This document shows positions 45,210 through 53,623 of a stretch of DNA of 64,000 nt, one piece after another (the first letter of the stretch is position 1; every line of letters starts with the position of its first letter). The DNA lies in contig JACPWG010000099.1 in NCBI GenBank assembly GCA_016197205.1, positions 1 through 64,000 of the forward strand. Reading direction: 5' to 3'. This DNA comes from Planctomycetota bacterium. GTDB lineage: Bacteria > Planctomycetota > MHYJ01 > WSZJ01 > JACPWG01. The notes under the pieces are model-generated. The model was not told the origin of the DNA. It worked only from the letters and a program-made list of their open reading frames with translations, and searched no databases. The translations under genes and the position numbers were made by a program.

Positions 45210-46676
45210 GTGACGAGCAACGCGTTGGGCGACAAGTTTGCCGGCGAAGGGATCACGTTCGACGACGTGCTCCTCCTCCCCGCGCGCTCGGACGTGGTCC
45301 CGACGCAGGTGGACACGCGGACGCGGCTGACGCGGACGATCTGGCTGAACGTCCCGATCGTGTCGGCCGCGATGGACACGGTCACCGAGGCGCGGCTCGC
45401 GATCGCACTCGCGCAGGAGGGGGGGATCGGGATCATCCACAAGAACCTCTCGATCGACGCCCAGGCCGAGGAGGTCACGAAGGTCAAGCGCTCCGCGAAC
45501 GGGATCATCGCCGACCCGGTCTGCCTGCCGCCGACGGAGACGATCGGTCGGGCGAAGCAGATTATGGCGGAGAAGGGGATCAGCGGGATTCCGATCGTCG
45601 AGGAGGGCCGGCGGCTGGTGGGCATCCTGACGAGCCGGGACCTGCGCTTCCAGAAGTCGAACGACCGGCGGATCGCGGAGGTGATGACGAAGGAGCAGCT
45701 CGTGACGGCGGCGCCGGGGACGAGCCTCGACGAGGCGCAGCAGATCCTGCACCAGGCGAAGGTGGAGAAGCTGCCGCTCGTGGACCGGGCGGGCGTGCTC
45801 CGCGGGCTGATCACGATCAAGGACGTGAGCAAGATGGCGCAGTTCCCGCGCTCCTGCCGGGATGGGCAGGGCCGGCTGCGCGTGGGGGCCGCGGTCGGGG
45901 TCTTCGAAGGAGAGCGCGTCCAGCGGCTGCTGGCGGCGGGCGTGGACGTGGTCGTGGTGGACACGGCGCACGGCCATTCGAAAAACGTGCTGGAGACGGT
46001 GCGCGAGCTGAAAAAAAACTTCGCGCTCGAGGTGATCGCGGGGAACGTGGCGACGGCCGAGGCGGCGACCGACTTGATCGCGGCGGGCGCGGACGCGGTG
46101 AAGGTCGGCATCGGGCCGGGCTCGATCTGTACGACGCGGGTGATCGCGGGCGTGGGCGTGCCGCAGATCACGGCCGTGCTCGAATGCGCGCGCGCAGCGG
46201 CTGCGAGCGACTGCCCGATCATCGCGGACGGCGGGATTCGGCACTCGGGCGACATGACGAAGGCGATCGCCGCCGGCGCGCACAGCGTGATGCTGGGCGG
46301 GCTCTTCGCGGGCGTGACCGAGAGCCCCGGCGAGACCGTGCTTTACCAGGGGCGCTCGTACAAGGTCTATCGCGGCATGGGGTCGCTGGGGGCGATGGTC
46401 CAGGGCTCGAAAGAGCGGTACGGGCAGGCGGGGGTGGAGACCGAGAAGCTGGTGCCGGAGGGGGTCGAGGGGCGGGTGCCGGCGAAAGGCGCGCTTTCGG
46501 ACTTCGTGTACCAATTTGTCGGCGGACTGCGGGCGGGGATGGGGTACACGGGCTGTCGGACCATCGACGAGCTGCGCGCGCGGGCGCGGTTCCTGCGGGT
46601 CTCGGAGTCGAGCCTGCGCGAGAGCCACCCGCACGACATCCAGATCACGAGGGAAGCGCCGAACTACTCGGCCTGA
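45210..46676 (+). CDS. guaB: Inosine-5'-monophosphate dehydrogenase
   Basis: 488 residues. ITFDDVLLLPARSDVVP at the start, tandem CBS domains about 95-210 (IIADPVCLPPTETIGRAKQI, VMTKEQLVTAAPGTSLDEA), catalytic Cys307 in GIGPGSICTTR, and DGGIRHSGDMTKAIAAGA. Oxidises IMP to XMP, the first committed step of GMP synthesis; guaA is at 53624. Start set at GTG 45210 with GAGG before it; an earlier GTG at 45180 lies inside element A7. Ends in a 13-bp convergent overlap with the eutBC stop. Confidence 0.95.
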   Translation: MTSNALGDKFAGEGITFDDVLLLPARSDVVPTQVDTRTRLTRTIWLNVPIVSAAMDTVTEARLAIALAQEGGIGIIHKNLSIDAQAEEVTKVKRSANGIIADPVCLPPTETIGRAKQIMAEKGISGIPIVEEGRRLVGILTSRDLRFQKSNDRRIAEVMTKEQLVTAAPGTSLDEAQQILHQAKVEKLPLVDRAGVLRGLITIKDVSKMAQFPRSCRDGQGRLRVGAAVGVFEGERVQRLLAAGVDVVVVDTAHGHSKNVLETVRELKKNFALEVIAGNVATAEAATDLIAAGADAVKVGIGPGSICTTRVIAGVGVPQITAVLECARAAAASDCPIIADGGIRHSGDMTKAIAAGAHSVMLGGLFAGVTESPGETVLYQGRSYKVYRGMGSLGAMVQGSKERYGQAGVETEKLVPEGVEGRVPAKGALSDFVYQFVGGLRAGMGYTGCRTIDELRARARFLRVSESSLRESHPHDIQITREAPNYSA

Positions 46677-48883
46677 CCTGACACGGCCGCGCCGGTCCCC
46701 CCCTTCAGCAGCCCCTCCAGCCGGTTGCCCGCGGCCTTGTGCCGGAGGATCTGCTCGACCTTCTCCGCGAGCACGCTCCCCGCCTCGATCGGCGGCAGAC
46801 CGCCCGAGTAGATGTTCGAGAGCACCGTGTACTCGAACCGCACCCCCGCGTTTCCGCTCGCGGCCGCCGCCGCGCGCTGCACCACCGGATCGTCGATCCG
46901 GTACGCCATGTAGGCCGAGAGGCTCCGCGACGCCAGCGCATCGCCGCCCGGCCGCTCCCCGATGAGCAGCACGACCACCTTCGCCTCCACGCAGTCCGCC
47001 ACGTGCTCCGCCAGCTTCACGCGGCCGTAGCGCACGAGGATCGGCCGGCCTGCGCAAATCCCTTTCCCGGCGAGGCCGTCGGCGAGGACCGGGAGCAGGT
47101 CGGCGACGTTCGCATGGACCGCCTCCGCGGAAAGGCCGTCGGAGACGACGACCTGGACGTCCTGCCGCTCCGGCCGCAGCTCCGCCGCGCTCGCCGCCGC
47201 GAGCCGCGCGCCGCGCGCGGGCGAGTTCAGATGGCTCTCTTTGTCCCGCGCCTCCGTCGAAAGGACCCGGAACGGCGCAAGGCGCAAGAGGTCGTCGATC
47301 CGCAGCTCGCACTTCACCGCCTCGCGCGCCACGGCCTGGTTCAGGCGCAGGGCGCGACTCACCCGTTCCGCCGGGCGCGGGCCGGCCGGCTCGAAACCGT
47401 ACGCGGCGGGCGTCGCAGCGACGAGGCCGGCGAACTCCGCGTCCGAGTCGCAGAAGAGCCGCGGGTTTCCCCAGCTCGGCCCGCGCACGACCCGACCCTC
47501 GGGGGTGTCGGCCAGGATGCCACGGGTTTTCGCCCACGCCAGAAACTCGGGCGTAGGGCGTTTACCGTAGATCTCGCGGAGGGTCTGGTCGTCGTGGCCG
47601 CTCGTGTCGAAGTAGGCGAGCATCCGGTCCGTGTTGAGGAAGACGTCCATGTAATAGTTGGCGCCGGCCGCGGTGAGCATCTCCGTCGCCATCTGCTGCC
47701 CTTCGAGCGTGATGCGCGAGTGCAGCGTGTAGCAGGGGGCCATGCCCATCGGGAGGCCGAGGAGCTTCCCCATGAAGTGGTCCTGGAGGTTCGAGATGAT
47801 CATCTCGAAATTGTCCAGGTGCGTTTCCGGCCCGATGAAGCCCGTGACGTTGTTGACCATGTACGGGTCGTAGCGACGCGCGAGGCCGTAAGTGAGGGCC
47901 TCGGTCGTCGTCATGTCGATGCCGTCGTGCTTTCCGTAGGAGAACTCGCTCCCCTGCCCGGTCTCGAAATACATGCACTGCTTCGCGACCTCCCGGAGCG
48001 GGCCTTTGGCCGCCATCGTCCGGCACGCATGATCGAGGAGGTCGACCGTCACGTCGAACTCCGACGTGAGCGTGCTCTCCGTCCCGGCGAGGCTCTGGAA
48101 GAGGACCTCGACCGGCGCGCCGCGTTCAAGGCACGCGAGCTGCGTCTTCACGTGGGAGAGGACGCAGACCTGCGTCGGCGCCCCGGTGCGGCGGCAGAGC
48201 CGGTCGACGTGCACGAGCAGCGCCGAGACGTTTTCGACGGTGTCGATCGAAGGGTTGATGCCGATGAGCGCGTCCCCGGCCGCCATCGAAAGGCCCGCGT
48301 AGATGAGGAGCGTGATCCCGCGCAGGTCGTCCACGGGGTGGTTCGGCTGCAGGCGCGAGGAGAGCGTGCCGGGCAGCCCGAGCGTCGTGCGGGCCTTCGT
48401 GGGGTGGCTGATCTTCCCGGCGATGTATACGAGTTCGTGCGTGTCGAGGAGCTTCGTGACCGCGGCTGCCATCACGCCGGTCAGCGCGCGCCCGATCTCG
48501 GCCGCTTCGGCGCCGGTGCAGCGGAGGAGGTGGTCCTTCAGCTCGCCGACGGTCAGCGGCGCGAGGTCGCGGAAGCGGCGGAGGTCGATTTCGTAGTTCG
48601 CGCGCATCACGGTATCGACGCGGCCGGCGTCGCTGACGAGCGGGCGGTCGTAAAGGTGGCCGAGAGTCAGCGAGGCGAGGATGGAGCGCGCCGCCTCGCG
48701 AACGACCTCGCTCTCGGCGGCGAGGCCGGCATTCCGGTCTCCGGCTTTGTCGTAGTCGGCCGCGCCGAGGAGCCGCTTCAGGCCGACGAAGGAAAAGCCG
48801 CGGTCGAGGACCCGGGTCTCGTAGGTCTGGTCGGGGGGCGGGTCGGGCACGGGGATCCGATCGAGCGGCGTGAGCGGCGGCAT
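46664..48883 (-). CDS. eutBC: Fused ethanolamine ammonia-lyase (EutB-EutC in one chain)
   Basis: 739 residues, about the sum of EutB (about 455) and EutC (about 270). EutB part: INPSIDTVENVSALL, PTQVCVLSHVKTQLACLERG, VEVLFQSLAGTES, MYFETGQGSEFSYGKHDGID, VTGFIGPETHL, DHFMGKLLGLPMGMAPCYT. EutC part from about 530: VLSTEARDKESHLNSPARG, VQVVVSDGLSAEAV, VVVLLIGERPGGD, LSNIYSGGL. An adenosylcobalamin enzyme that splits ethanolamine to acetaldehyde and ammonia. No Eut microcompartment, EutA reactivase or EutH is in the window. Start ATG 48883 with AAAGGGA; follows the MBL gene by 50 bp. Confidence 0.9.
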   Translation of the reverse strand: MPPLTPLDRIPVPDPPPDQTYETRVLDRGFSFVGLKRLLGAADYDKAGDRNAGLAAESEVVREAARSILASLTLGHLYDRPLVSDAGRVDTVMRANYEIDLRRFRDLAPLTVGELKDHLLRCTGAEAAEIGRALTGVMAAAVTKLLDTHELVYIAGKISHPTKARTTLGLPGTLSSRLQPNHPVDDLRGITLLIYAGLSMAAGDALIGINPSIDTVENVSALLVHVDRLCRRTGAPTQVCVLSHVKTQLACLERGAPVEVLFQSLAGTESTLTSEFDVTVDLLDHACRTMAAKGPLREVAKQCMYFETGQGSEFSYGKHDGIDMTTTEALTYGLARRYDPYMVNNVTGFIGPETHLDNFEMIISNLQDHFMGKLLGLPMGMAPCYTLHSRITLEGQQMATEMLTAAGANYYMDVFLNTDRMLAYFDTSGHDDQTLREIYGKRPTPEFLAWAKTRGILADTPEGRVVRGPSWGNPRLFCDSDAEFAGLVAATPAAYGFEPAGPRPAERVSRALRLNQAVAREAVKCELRIDDLLRLAPFRVLSTEARDKESHLNSPARGARLAAASAAELRPERQDVQVVVSDGLSAEAVHANVADLLPVLADGLAGKGICAGRPILVRYGRVKLAEHVADCVEAKVVVLLIGERPGGDALASRSLSAYMAYRIDDPVVQRAAAAASGNAGVRFEYTVLSNIYSGGLPPIEAGSVLAEKVEQILRHKAAGNRLEGLLKGGTGAAVSGQAE

Positions 48884-48933
48884 GACAGGTCCCTTTCCTG
48901 CGGGGTGGGGGCATGGGGGGAGGGTCGGCGGCC

Positions 48934-49683
48934 TCACTTCAGCCGCAGCACTTCTCCCTCGCGCAAAGCAGCGATGGCGGCCGCGTTCGCGTCGAAGCCG
49001 TCCGGGTAGTGGATGAGCCGCATCCGCCGGCGCAGCGGCTCCGGCAGCGTCGCGAGCGACTCATAGGGCGTATGGGCCGGCCCCAGGTTCGTCTCGTGGA
49101 CGATCAGGTCCGCCTCCGAGAGCCAGTCGACCAGTCCCCGATCGAAGGCCGTGTCGGCCGAGTAGGCGAGGGTCCGCCCTGCGCACTCGATCCGTAGCGC
49201 GCTCGTCGGGACGTGGTGGAGCGTGCGGCGCGCGCGGATGCGGAACGGCCCCGCCTCCACCGCGTCCGACCAGGAGAGCGGCAGGTGGTCGAAGTAGTCT
49301 TCAAAGCCCATGCGGCGAAATTCGTGACCCTCCCAGAGCGACTCCATCGGCGCCCGGAGGCGACCCTCCCAGAGCGACGCGCGCACCTCGGGCGCGGCCA
49401 GGAGCTGGACGCGCGTCCCCTCGGCAAACCGCTTCCAGAACGCCACCCCCTCCAGTCCGTTCATGTGATCGCCGTGGACGTGCGTGATGAGCACGTGCTG
49501 GATTTCGGACAGCGGGAGCGGCCGACCGCACGCGGCCGCGACGCCGCGGAGCACGCCGCGGTACCGATCCGGGCAGTCGATCGCCAGCTTGAAACCGTCG
49601 TGGCAGAGCAGAAGCGCGGACGTGCAGTGTCGCTCCGAGAAGGTGTCGCCGACGCCCAGCACGATCGCCTCGAAGCCCGCCAA
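48934..49683 (-). CDS. Metallo-beta-lactamase-fold hydrolase
   Basis: 249 residues from TTG 49683, chosen because GGAGG lies six bases upstream. Motifs: LLLCHDGFKLAIDCPDRYR, HVLITHVHGDHMNGLEGV (HxHxDH), LHHVPTSALRI, LAYSADTAFDRGLVDWL and HETNLGPAHTP, as in RNase Z/PhnP-like hydrolases with a binuclear metal site. Same strand as eutBC and 50 bp ahead of it, so likely co-transcribed; a link to ethanolamine use is only positional. Element D3 ends 17 bp upstream of the start codon, right before the RBS. Confidence 0.82.
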   Translation of the reverse strand: MAGFEAIVLGVGDTFSERHCTSALLLCHDGFKLAIDCPDRYRGVLRGVAAACGRPLPLSEIQHVLITHVHGDHMNGLEGVAFWKRFAEGTRVQLLAAPEVRASLWEGRLRAPMESLWEGHEFRRMGFEDYFDHLPLSWSDAVEAGPFRIRARRTLHHVPTSALRIECAGRTLAYSADTAFDRGLVDWLSEADLIVHETNLGPAHTPYESLATLPEPLRRRMRLIHYPDGFDANAAAIAALREGEVLRLK

Positions 49684-49700
49684 GGCGCACCTCCAGGTTT

Positions 49701-50122
49701 GGGCCCGTAAAGAAACAACTCTTGCAACTCGGAAACCAGGGAGCTCCACAGGAAAAGGCTCAAGGCTCAATGATCAATTTTCAGACAAGGCTCAAAAGTT
49801 CAAGGCTCAGTACCGCCCCACGCAATTGGGTGACCAATTTTCTCGGCGATTTTGGCCGCCCGCGTCGTTGCGCTCGCTCGCCGTAGTTCTCCGTTACTAC
49901 GCCTCGCTCGCGCGCCTAGCGGGCGGACAAACTTGCCTTCGCCTATTGGTCACCGACTTCCGTGGAGCGGTACTCAGAGTCCGCGATTCCGTGCCCGGGC
50001 TACGTTCCATGGTGGTCATTGAGAATTGATCCTTGAGCCTTGTCAGAGTCTTGAGAATTGAGCATTGAGAATTCTTGTCGCCCCCCGCGCGTCCAACGAG
50101 CAAGTTGTTTTCTTACGGGCCC
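49701..50122. mobile_element. Palindromic element family D, copy D3 (255 bp + nested A8)
   Basis: Ends GGGCCCGTAAAGAAACAAC / TTGTTTTCTTACGGGCCC with flanks TTT (left) and TTA (50123-50125). Interior as in D2, split by A8 at GGCTCA. Without A8 and its duplication the length is exactly 255 bp, the same as D2. Confidence 0.85.
49810..49973 (-). mobile_element. MITE-like element family A, copy A8 (164 bp), nested in D3
   Basis: Full length, with perfect TCA duplication (49807-49809 and 49974-49976). The pre-insertion sequence GGCTCAGAGTCCGCG is intact in D2 and, in reverse, in D1, which confirms the ends and the 3-bp duplication. Confidence 0.95.
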
Positions 50123-50271
50123 TTACTCTTCGTCGGTCGCCCGCCCGCCGTCGAAGCCGACGTACGGCCTCATCGTGACGGGCGACGCGGGCTGCGCGGG
50201 CGGCTGGAGCCGCGACCGCGAAGCGCCGCGGCGAGCAGTCCCCGGTGACACCGGGTTTCGTCCTCGCAAGC

Positions 50272-50541
50272 TCAGAGCAGCGTGAGCGTCGTGCCGCGCG
50301 CGCGCGCCCGCAGCGCGGCGACCGCGGACGGCGCGATCTCCGACCAGTAGCGCGGCACGTAGTCCTCCCACGCCAGGCCATGCCGCTTGAAGGCGAAGAC
50401 CAACTCGCGCGACGGGGCCACGTCCCGGTTCCACTCGTCGATGTGCGTCTTGCGAATCCCGCGCGGCCACAGGCGCATGATCAGGATCCGGACGCCGTCC
50501 GACTCCTCGCGCGGTTCGTAGATCCGCTTCGTCCGGATCAT
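50272..50541 (-). CDS. DUF488-family protein, C-terminally truncated by TGA
   Basis: 89 residues. IRTKRIYEPREESDGVRILI, MRLWPRGIRKTHIDEW and APSRELVFAFKRHGLAWEDY identify DUF488 (YeaO-like), a small cytosolic family of unknown function. The frame stops at TGA 50272-50274 after TTLTLL. Beyond it the same frame reads ACEDETRCHRGLLAAALR, which looks like the family's usual C-terminus (LLYAxxDExxNHAxxLxxxL), so the stop replaces a codon that is normally Tyr. The next stop is at 50170-50172. About 20 conserved residues are lost; function may survive. Confidence 0.75.
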   Translation of the reverse strand: MIRTKRIYEPREESDGVRILIMRLWPRGIRKTHIDEWNRDVAPSRELVFAFKRHGLAWEDYVPRYWSEIAPSAVAALRARARGTTLTLL

Positions 50542-50597
50542 GGAGCGACCTCTCGGCTCCCGCATGCTTGTGGGGACAGGAGGACTGGCAACCGTTC

Positions 50598-50815
50598 ACC
50601 ACGGGGGCACGGAGAAACGGAGGCCTCACGGAGGACCTTCGCCGGCTTCGCGAACACACGATGGTCCACAAGCCATTGCGTCGGATTTCTTTCTGACAGG
50701 ATAACGGGATCAACTGGAACCTGCATCGGAAAATCCTGTTGATCCTGTGATCCTGTCAAAACAAAGTCGCCAGATTTCTGACTCGACATGTCAACCTCTC
50801 CGTGCCTCCGTGGTG
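50598..50815. repeat. Palindromic repeat with CACCACGGxGGCACGG ends
   Basis: Left CACCACGGGGGCACGGAG and right CTCCGTGCCTCCGTGGTG are inverted. The middle holds GGATAACGGGATCAAC and GTTGATCCTGTGATCCTGTC, a second inverted pair. This type of intergenic repeat is common in environmental genomes. No gene is supported from 50542 to 51234. Confidence 0.6.
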
Positions 50816-51106
50816 ATGCGTACCCCCCCGTGAACGGTGAGCGCCCGCGCAAGAATTACTCTACATTTTCGTGGATCGACCGATGCCTGGGGGCGCGGCC
50901 CCGAGGGCCGCGCCGCCAGGAGCCTCGAGGTCCGAATCCGCGCAGTTGTTTTTGCGCGGGCGCTTACCAGGATTGTATCCGGCGCTCCCGGACGCGTCCA
51001 CCAAGAGACGGCGCGCTCCCGGACCGGCGTCGGCTCAGGTACTCGCCAAGCGGGACGGACGGCGGCGTAGCAGGCGGAAGCGCCGGTGGGAAGGCGCCAG
51101 GCGCGC

Positions 51107-51135
51107 TTGCCAATTCCATTTGCCCGTGCTATCCT
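51107..51135 (+). promoter_or_regulatory. Promoter for the CxxC membrane protein
   Basis: TTGCCA (51107-51112), 17-bp spacer, TATCCT (51130-51135), 100 bp before the ATG. Confidence 0.6.
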
Positions 51136-51234
51136 GGCAGGCGCGCGGGGAGGCTCGAGGGCCGTGTCGAGCCCCCCGGACCCGCCCGCCCCGAGGCTCG
51201 GGGTGCTGCGGAGCCGCTTCCGAGAGGGATGCCC

Positions 51235-51615
51235 ATGCCGGTGATGTTCGGGGTTGGCGGCCTGTTCTGGGCCGCGATGGTGCTGCACTGCCTGCTCGTG
51301 CAGAAGGAATTCCGCATCGGCAACCCGTGGGCGTGGCTGATGGTCCTGGTCTTCCTGCCGCCCATCGGCCCGTGGATCTACCTCGCGGTGGTCGTGCTCG
51401 GGATGGACCGGTGGTCCCTTTCCCTTCGGCAGGCGAGCTCGCGGCAGGTGAAGTGCTTGACGTGCAAGCACTACCTGAAGCACGACCAGGACGGCGTGCT
51501 TTGCGGCTACGGCCACCGCCAGGTGTGGAAGAACTACGTCGCCGTGGGGTACTGTGGGGATCACACGCCGATGCGGAGCGGGCGCGGGGCGGAAGCGGAC
51601 GCGCGGGAGAGGTAG
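51235..51615 (+). CDS. Small membrane protein with cytoplasmic Cys-His domain
   Basis: 126 residues. Two membrane helices (about 3-22, MFGVGGLFWAAMVLHCLL, and about 32-55, AWLMVLVFLPPIGPWIYLAV) followed by a soluble tail CLTCKHYLKHDQDGVLCGYG ... GYCGDHTP, whose Cys/His spacing suggests one metal site. Not recognised as a named family. ATG 51235 has AGAGGG upstream; an in-frame ATG two codons earlier (51229) is possible. 51616-51901 holds a CCCCGGCC...GGCCGGGG hairpin at 51662-51700 and no gene. Confidence 0.65.
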   Translation: MPVMFGVGGLFWAAMVLHCLLVQKEFRIGNPWAWLMVLVFLPPIGPWIYLAVVVLGMDRWSLSLRQASSRQVKCLTCKHYLKHDQDGVLCGYGHRQVWKNYVAVGYCGDHTPMRSGRGAEADARER

Positions 51616-51901
51616 GTTTGGGGTGAGCGAGGGGGGAGATCCTGTGTGCCGCGATGCCTTCACCCCGGCCCTTTCCCGCTACGCGGGAGAAGGCCGGGGC
51701 GAGGGCTGATGGCCGCATCACGACCGCTACGCGGGAGAGGGGGACGGCGCGCGAATGGAGGTGGTCGCAGCGCGTGGCGACGTGGGGGCATCCGTGGGTG
51801 GGGATTGTGGCGCCCCCAGGGGGGAGGTTCCGGCCGTGCGAGGGGTGGCCGGAAGACCCCTCCCCGAGGGACGCGCGCATCGTGCGGCAGCGCTGCTTCC
51901 G

Positions 51902-52054
51902 GGCATGGTTCAAACCGGTCGCAACACGGGGCACACGATCCTGAATTCCAGAAACGTCCTCGATTGCTCGTAAGCCCTTTCCGGAATTCAGGTCATGTCC
52001 CCGTCTTGCTCCCCTTGAGCGTGCGAAGGTTGTTACCCCGGTTTGAACCATGCC
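51902..52054. mobile_element. Element family F, copy F2 (153 bp)
   Basis: Perfect 17-bp inverted ends GGCATGGTTCAAACCGG / CCGGTTTGAACCATGCC and a perfect 8-bp duplication TGCTTCCG (51894-51901 and 52055-52062). Same core as F1. It inserted just 3' of the dodecin gene. Confidence 0.85.
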
Positions 52055-52069
52055 TGCTTCCGCGAGGGG

Positions 52070-52273
52070 TTACCCTTCGAGGAGGAAGCGCACCTTCATA
52101 TCGACGCGGTACTCGACCAGCTTGCTGTTCTCGACCTTGGCCTTGAGCGAAACGACTTCGATCCCCGTGATCCCGCGGACGGTCTTGGCGGCGCGCGTGA
52201 GTCCCGCCTGGATCGCCTCTTCAAAGCCCTTGGGACTGGACGACGTGAGCTCGGTAACCCGTGCGATGGCCAT
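52070..52273 (-). CDS. Dodecin
   Basis: 67 residues, the standard dodecin size. VTELTSSSPKGFEEAIQAGL, AAKTVRGITGIEVVSLKAKV and VEYRVDMKVRFLLEG match the family beta-alpha-beta-beta fold. Dodecins assemble into 12-mers that store or buffer flavin or CoA. ATG 52273 with AGGAGG upstream. The gap to the next gene (52274-52637) contains only that gene's promoter. Confidence 0.92.
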   Translation of the reverse strand: MAIARVTELTSSSPKGFEEAIQAGLTRAAKTVRGITGIEVVSLKAKVENSKLVEYRVDMKVRFLLEG

Positions 52274-52525
52274 GGGACACCTCCTGGTAGACGAGTGAAA
52301 CCGGGCCTTGCCGCCCTCGTTGGGATAAGGAACCCCCGAAGAGGGACCGCAAGGAAGGCGCGCATTTTAGGGAAAGGGGCACTCCGTTTCAACGAATTTT
52401 GGACGCGGGTTCCGACCGGCCTGCGGCCCCCGCGGCCTGGCGCGCCGACCCACCCGAGCCCCTCTCCCCTGCGCTCCGACCTCCTTATCAGCCGTTGCCC
52501 TCCCGGATTTCGAGGTCGCGCGTAG

Positions 52526-52554
52526 TTGACAGCCGCGGTCCTCCCGCCTAGAAT
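52526..52554 (+). promoter_or_regulatory. Strong promoter for the GIDE-like gene
   Basis: Consensus TTGACA (52526-52531), 17-bp spacer, TAGAAT (52549-52554), 84 bp before ATG 52638. The best -35 box in the window; may also feed guaA. Confidence 0.7.
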
Positions 52555-52637
52555 GGGGCGTTGCGCAAGGAGAGCCGACCCCATGTCGACGCAACCCTGG
52601 TTGGGGTCGCCACCGGTGGGTTCCTGGAGGTCCAGGC

Positions 52638-53456
52638 ATGACGGCCGTCCTGCTCTGCTATGGTGTCGCGCTCGTGCTGGCCGTCGTTGCCGCCGCCTAT
52701 GTGTTCGAGGCGCTGGAATTTCACAGGCGCTACCGTCTGATCAGCCTGCTGCCGACGTCCACGATCTCTTCGCTGCAAGAGGGGCTCCGCGAGATCAAGG
52801 GGCGCATCGTCCCGCTCTCCCTCCTCAAGGCGCCGCTCACCCAACGGCCCTGCGTCTACCATCAGTTCCGGGTCGACGCGAAATACCCTGGGCTGCGGAA
52901 AAAAGACGTGTGGAAAACCATCAACTCCGGCGGCGAGGGCGTTCCGTTCCTCGTGGACGACGGCTCCGGCCGTATCCTGGTCAGCCCCGAGGGCGCCGTC
53001 ATGGAAGTCGAAGACGAGAAGCTCCTCTCCACGGACGGCTACGAGCGCGCCACCCCCGAGGCCAGGCTCGAGATCCTCGGTCGCATGGGGCTCTCCGCGG
53101 CTGAAGAGCGCGAGGCGCTCGGTCGCATCCGGTGCGGCGAGATCCTCCTCGCCCCCGGCGACATGATGTACGCGCTCGGCCAGGTCTCCAAAATCGCGGA
53201 CCAGCCCGAGGATGGCCTGCGTCCCGAGGGCGTCAAATTCGTCGTCCGCCGCGCGGGCCTGAGCGAGTTCGTCCTTTCCAACCGCTCGGAGCGGGCCGTC
53301 CTCGAGGTGCTGGCGGAGCGTCGCTCCTACAATCTGCTCATCGCCGGCATCTGCGGCGTCGCCGTGGCGGTCGTCCTCGTCTTTTCCCTGTTCATCAGCT
53401 CCGTGCCCGGAGATCCGGTCGAACCGCTCCCGGACCCCCTGCACGGTCGGCGGTAG
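52638..53456 (+). CDS. GIDE-domain membrane protein
   Basis: 272 residues. Membrane helix at each end (VLLCYGVALVLAVVAAAYVF and LLIAGICGVAVAVVLVFSLF) around a soluble domain with RIVPLSLLKAPLTQRPCVYH, VPFLVDDGSGRILVSPEGA, RCGEILLAPGDMMYALGQV and VKFVVRRAGLSEFVLSNRSE. This is the pattern of the GIDE domain, known from MUL1-type ubiquitin ligases; bacterial versions have no RING and no known function. Lies 167 bp before guaA. Confidence 0.75.
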   Translation: MTAVLLCYGVALVLAVVAAAYVFEALEFHRRYRLISLLPTSTISSLQEGLREIKGRIVPLSLLKAPLTQRPCVYHQFRVDAKYPGLRKKDVWKTINSGGEGVPFLVDDGSGRILVSPEGAVMEVEDEKLLSTDGYERATPEARLEILGRMGLSAAEEREALGRIRCGEILLAPGDMMYALGQVSKIADQPEDGLRPEGVKFVVRRAGLSEFVLSNRSERAVLEVLAERRSYNLLIAGICGVAVAVVLVFSLFISSVPGDPVEPLPDPLHGRR

Positions 53457-53623
53457 AGCCCTCGGTGTGCGAGCGTTGCACGGCGCCGTCGGTTGTCCAA
53501 CGAGGCTCTCGATCCTTCCACCCGTCCCCCCGTTTTTTGGGGGTTTGGGATTTCAACCGCCGCCGCAGCCCTTGCATCGTTCCCGGCCGCCCCCGGCCGC
53601 CCCAGGTCGAGGAGTCGCCCCGC

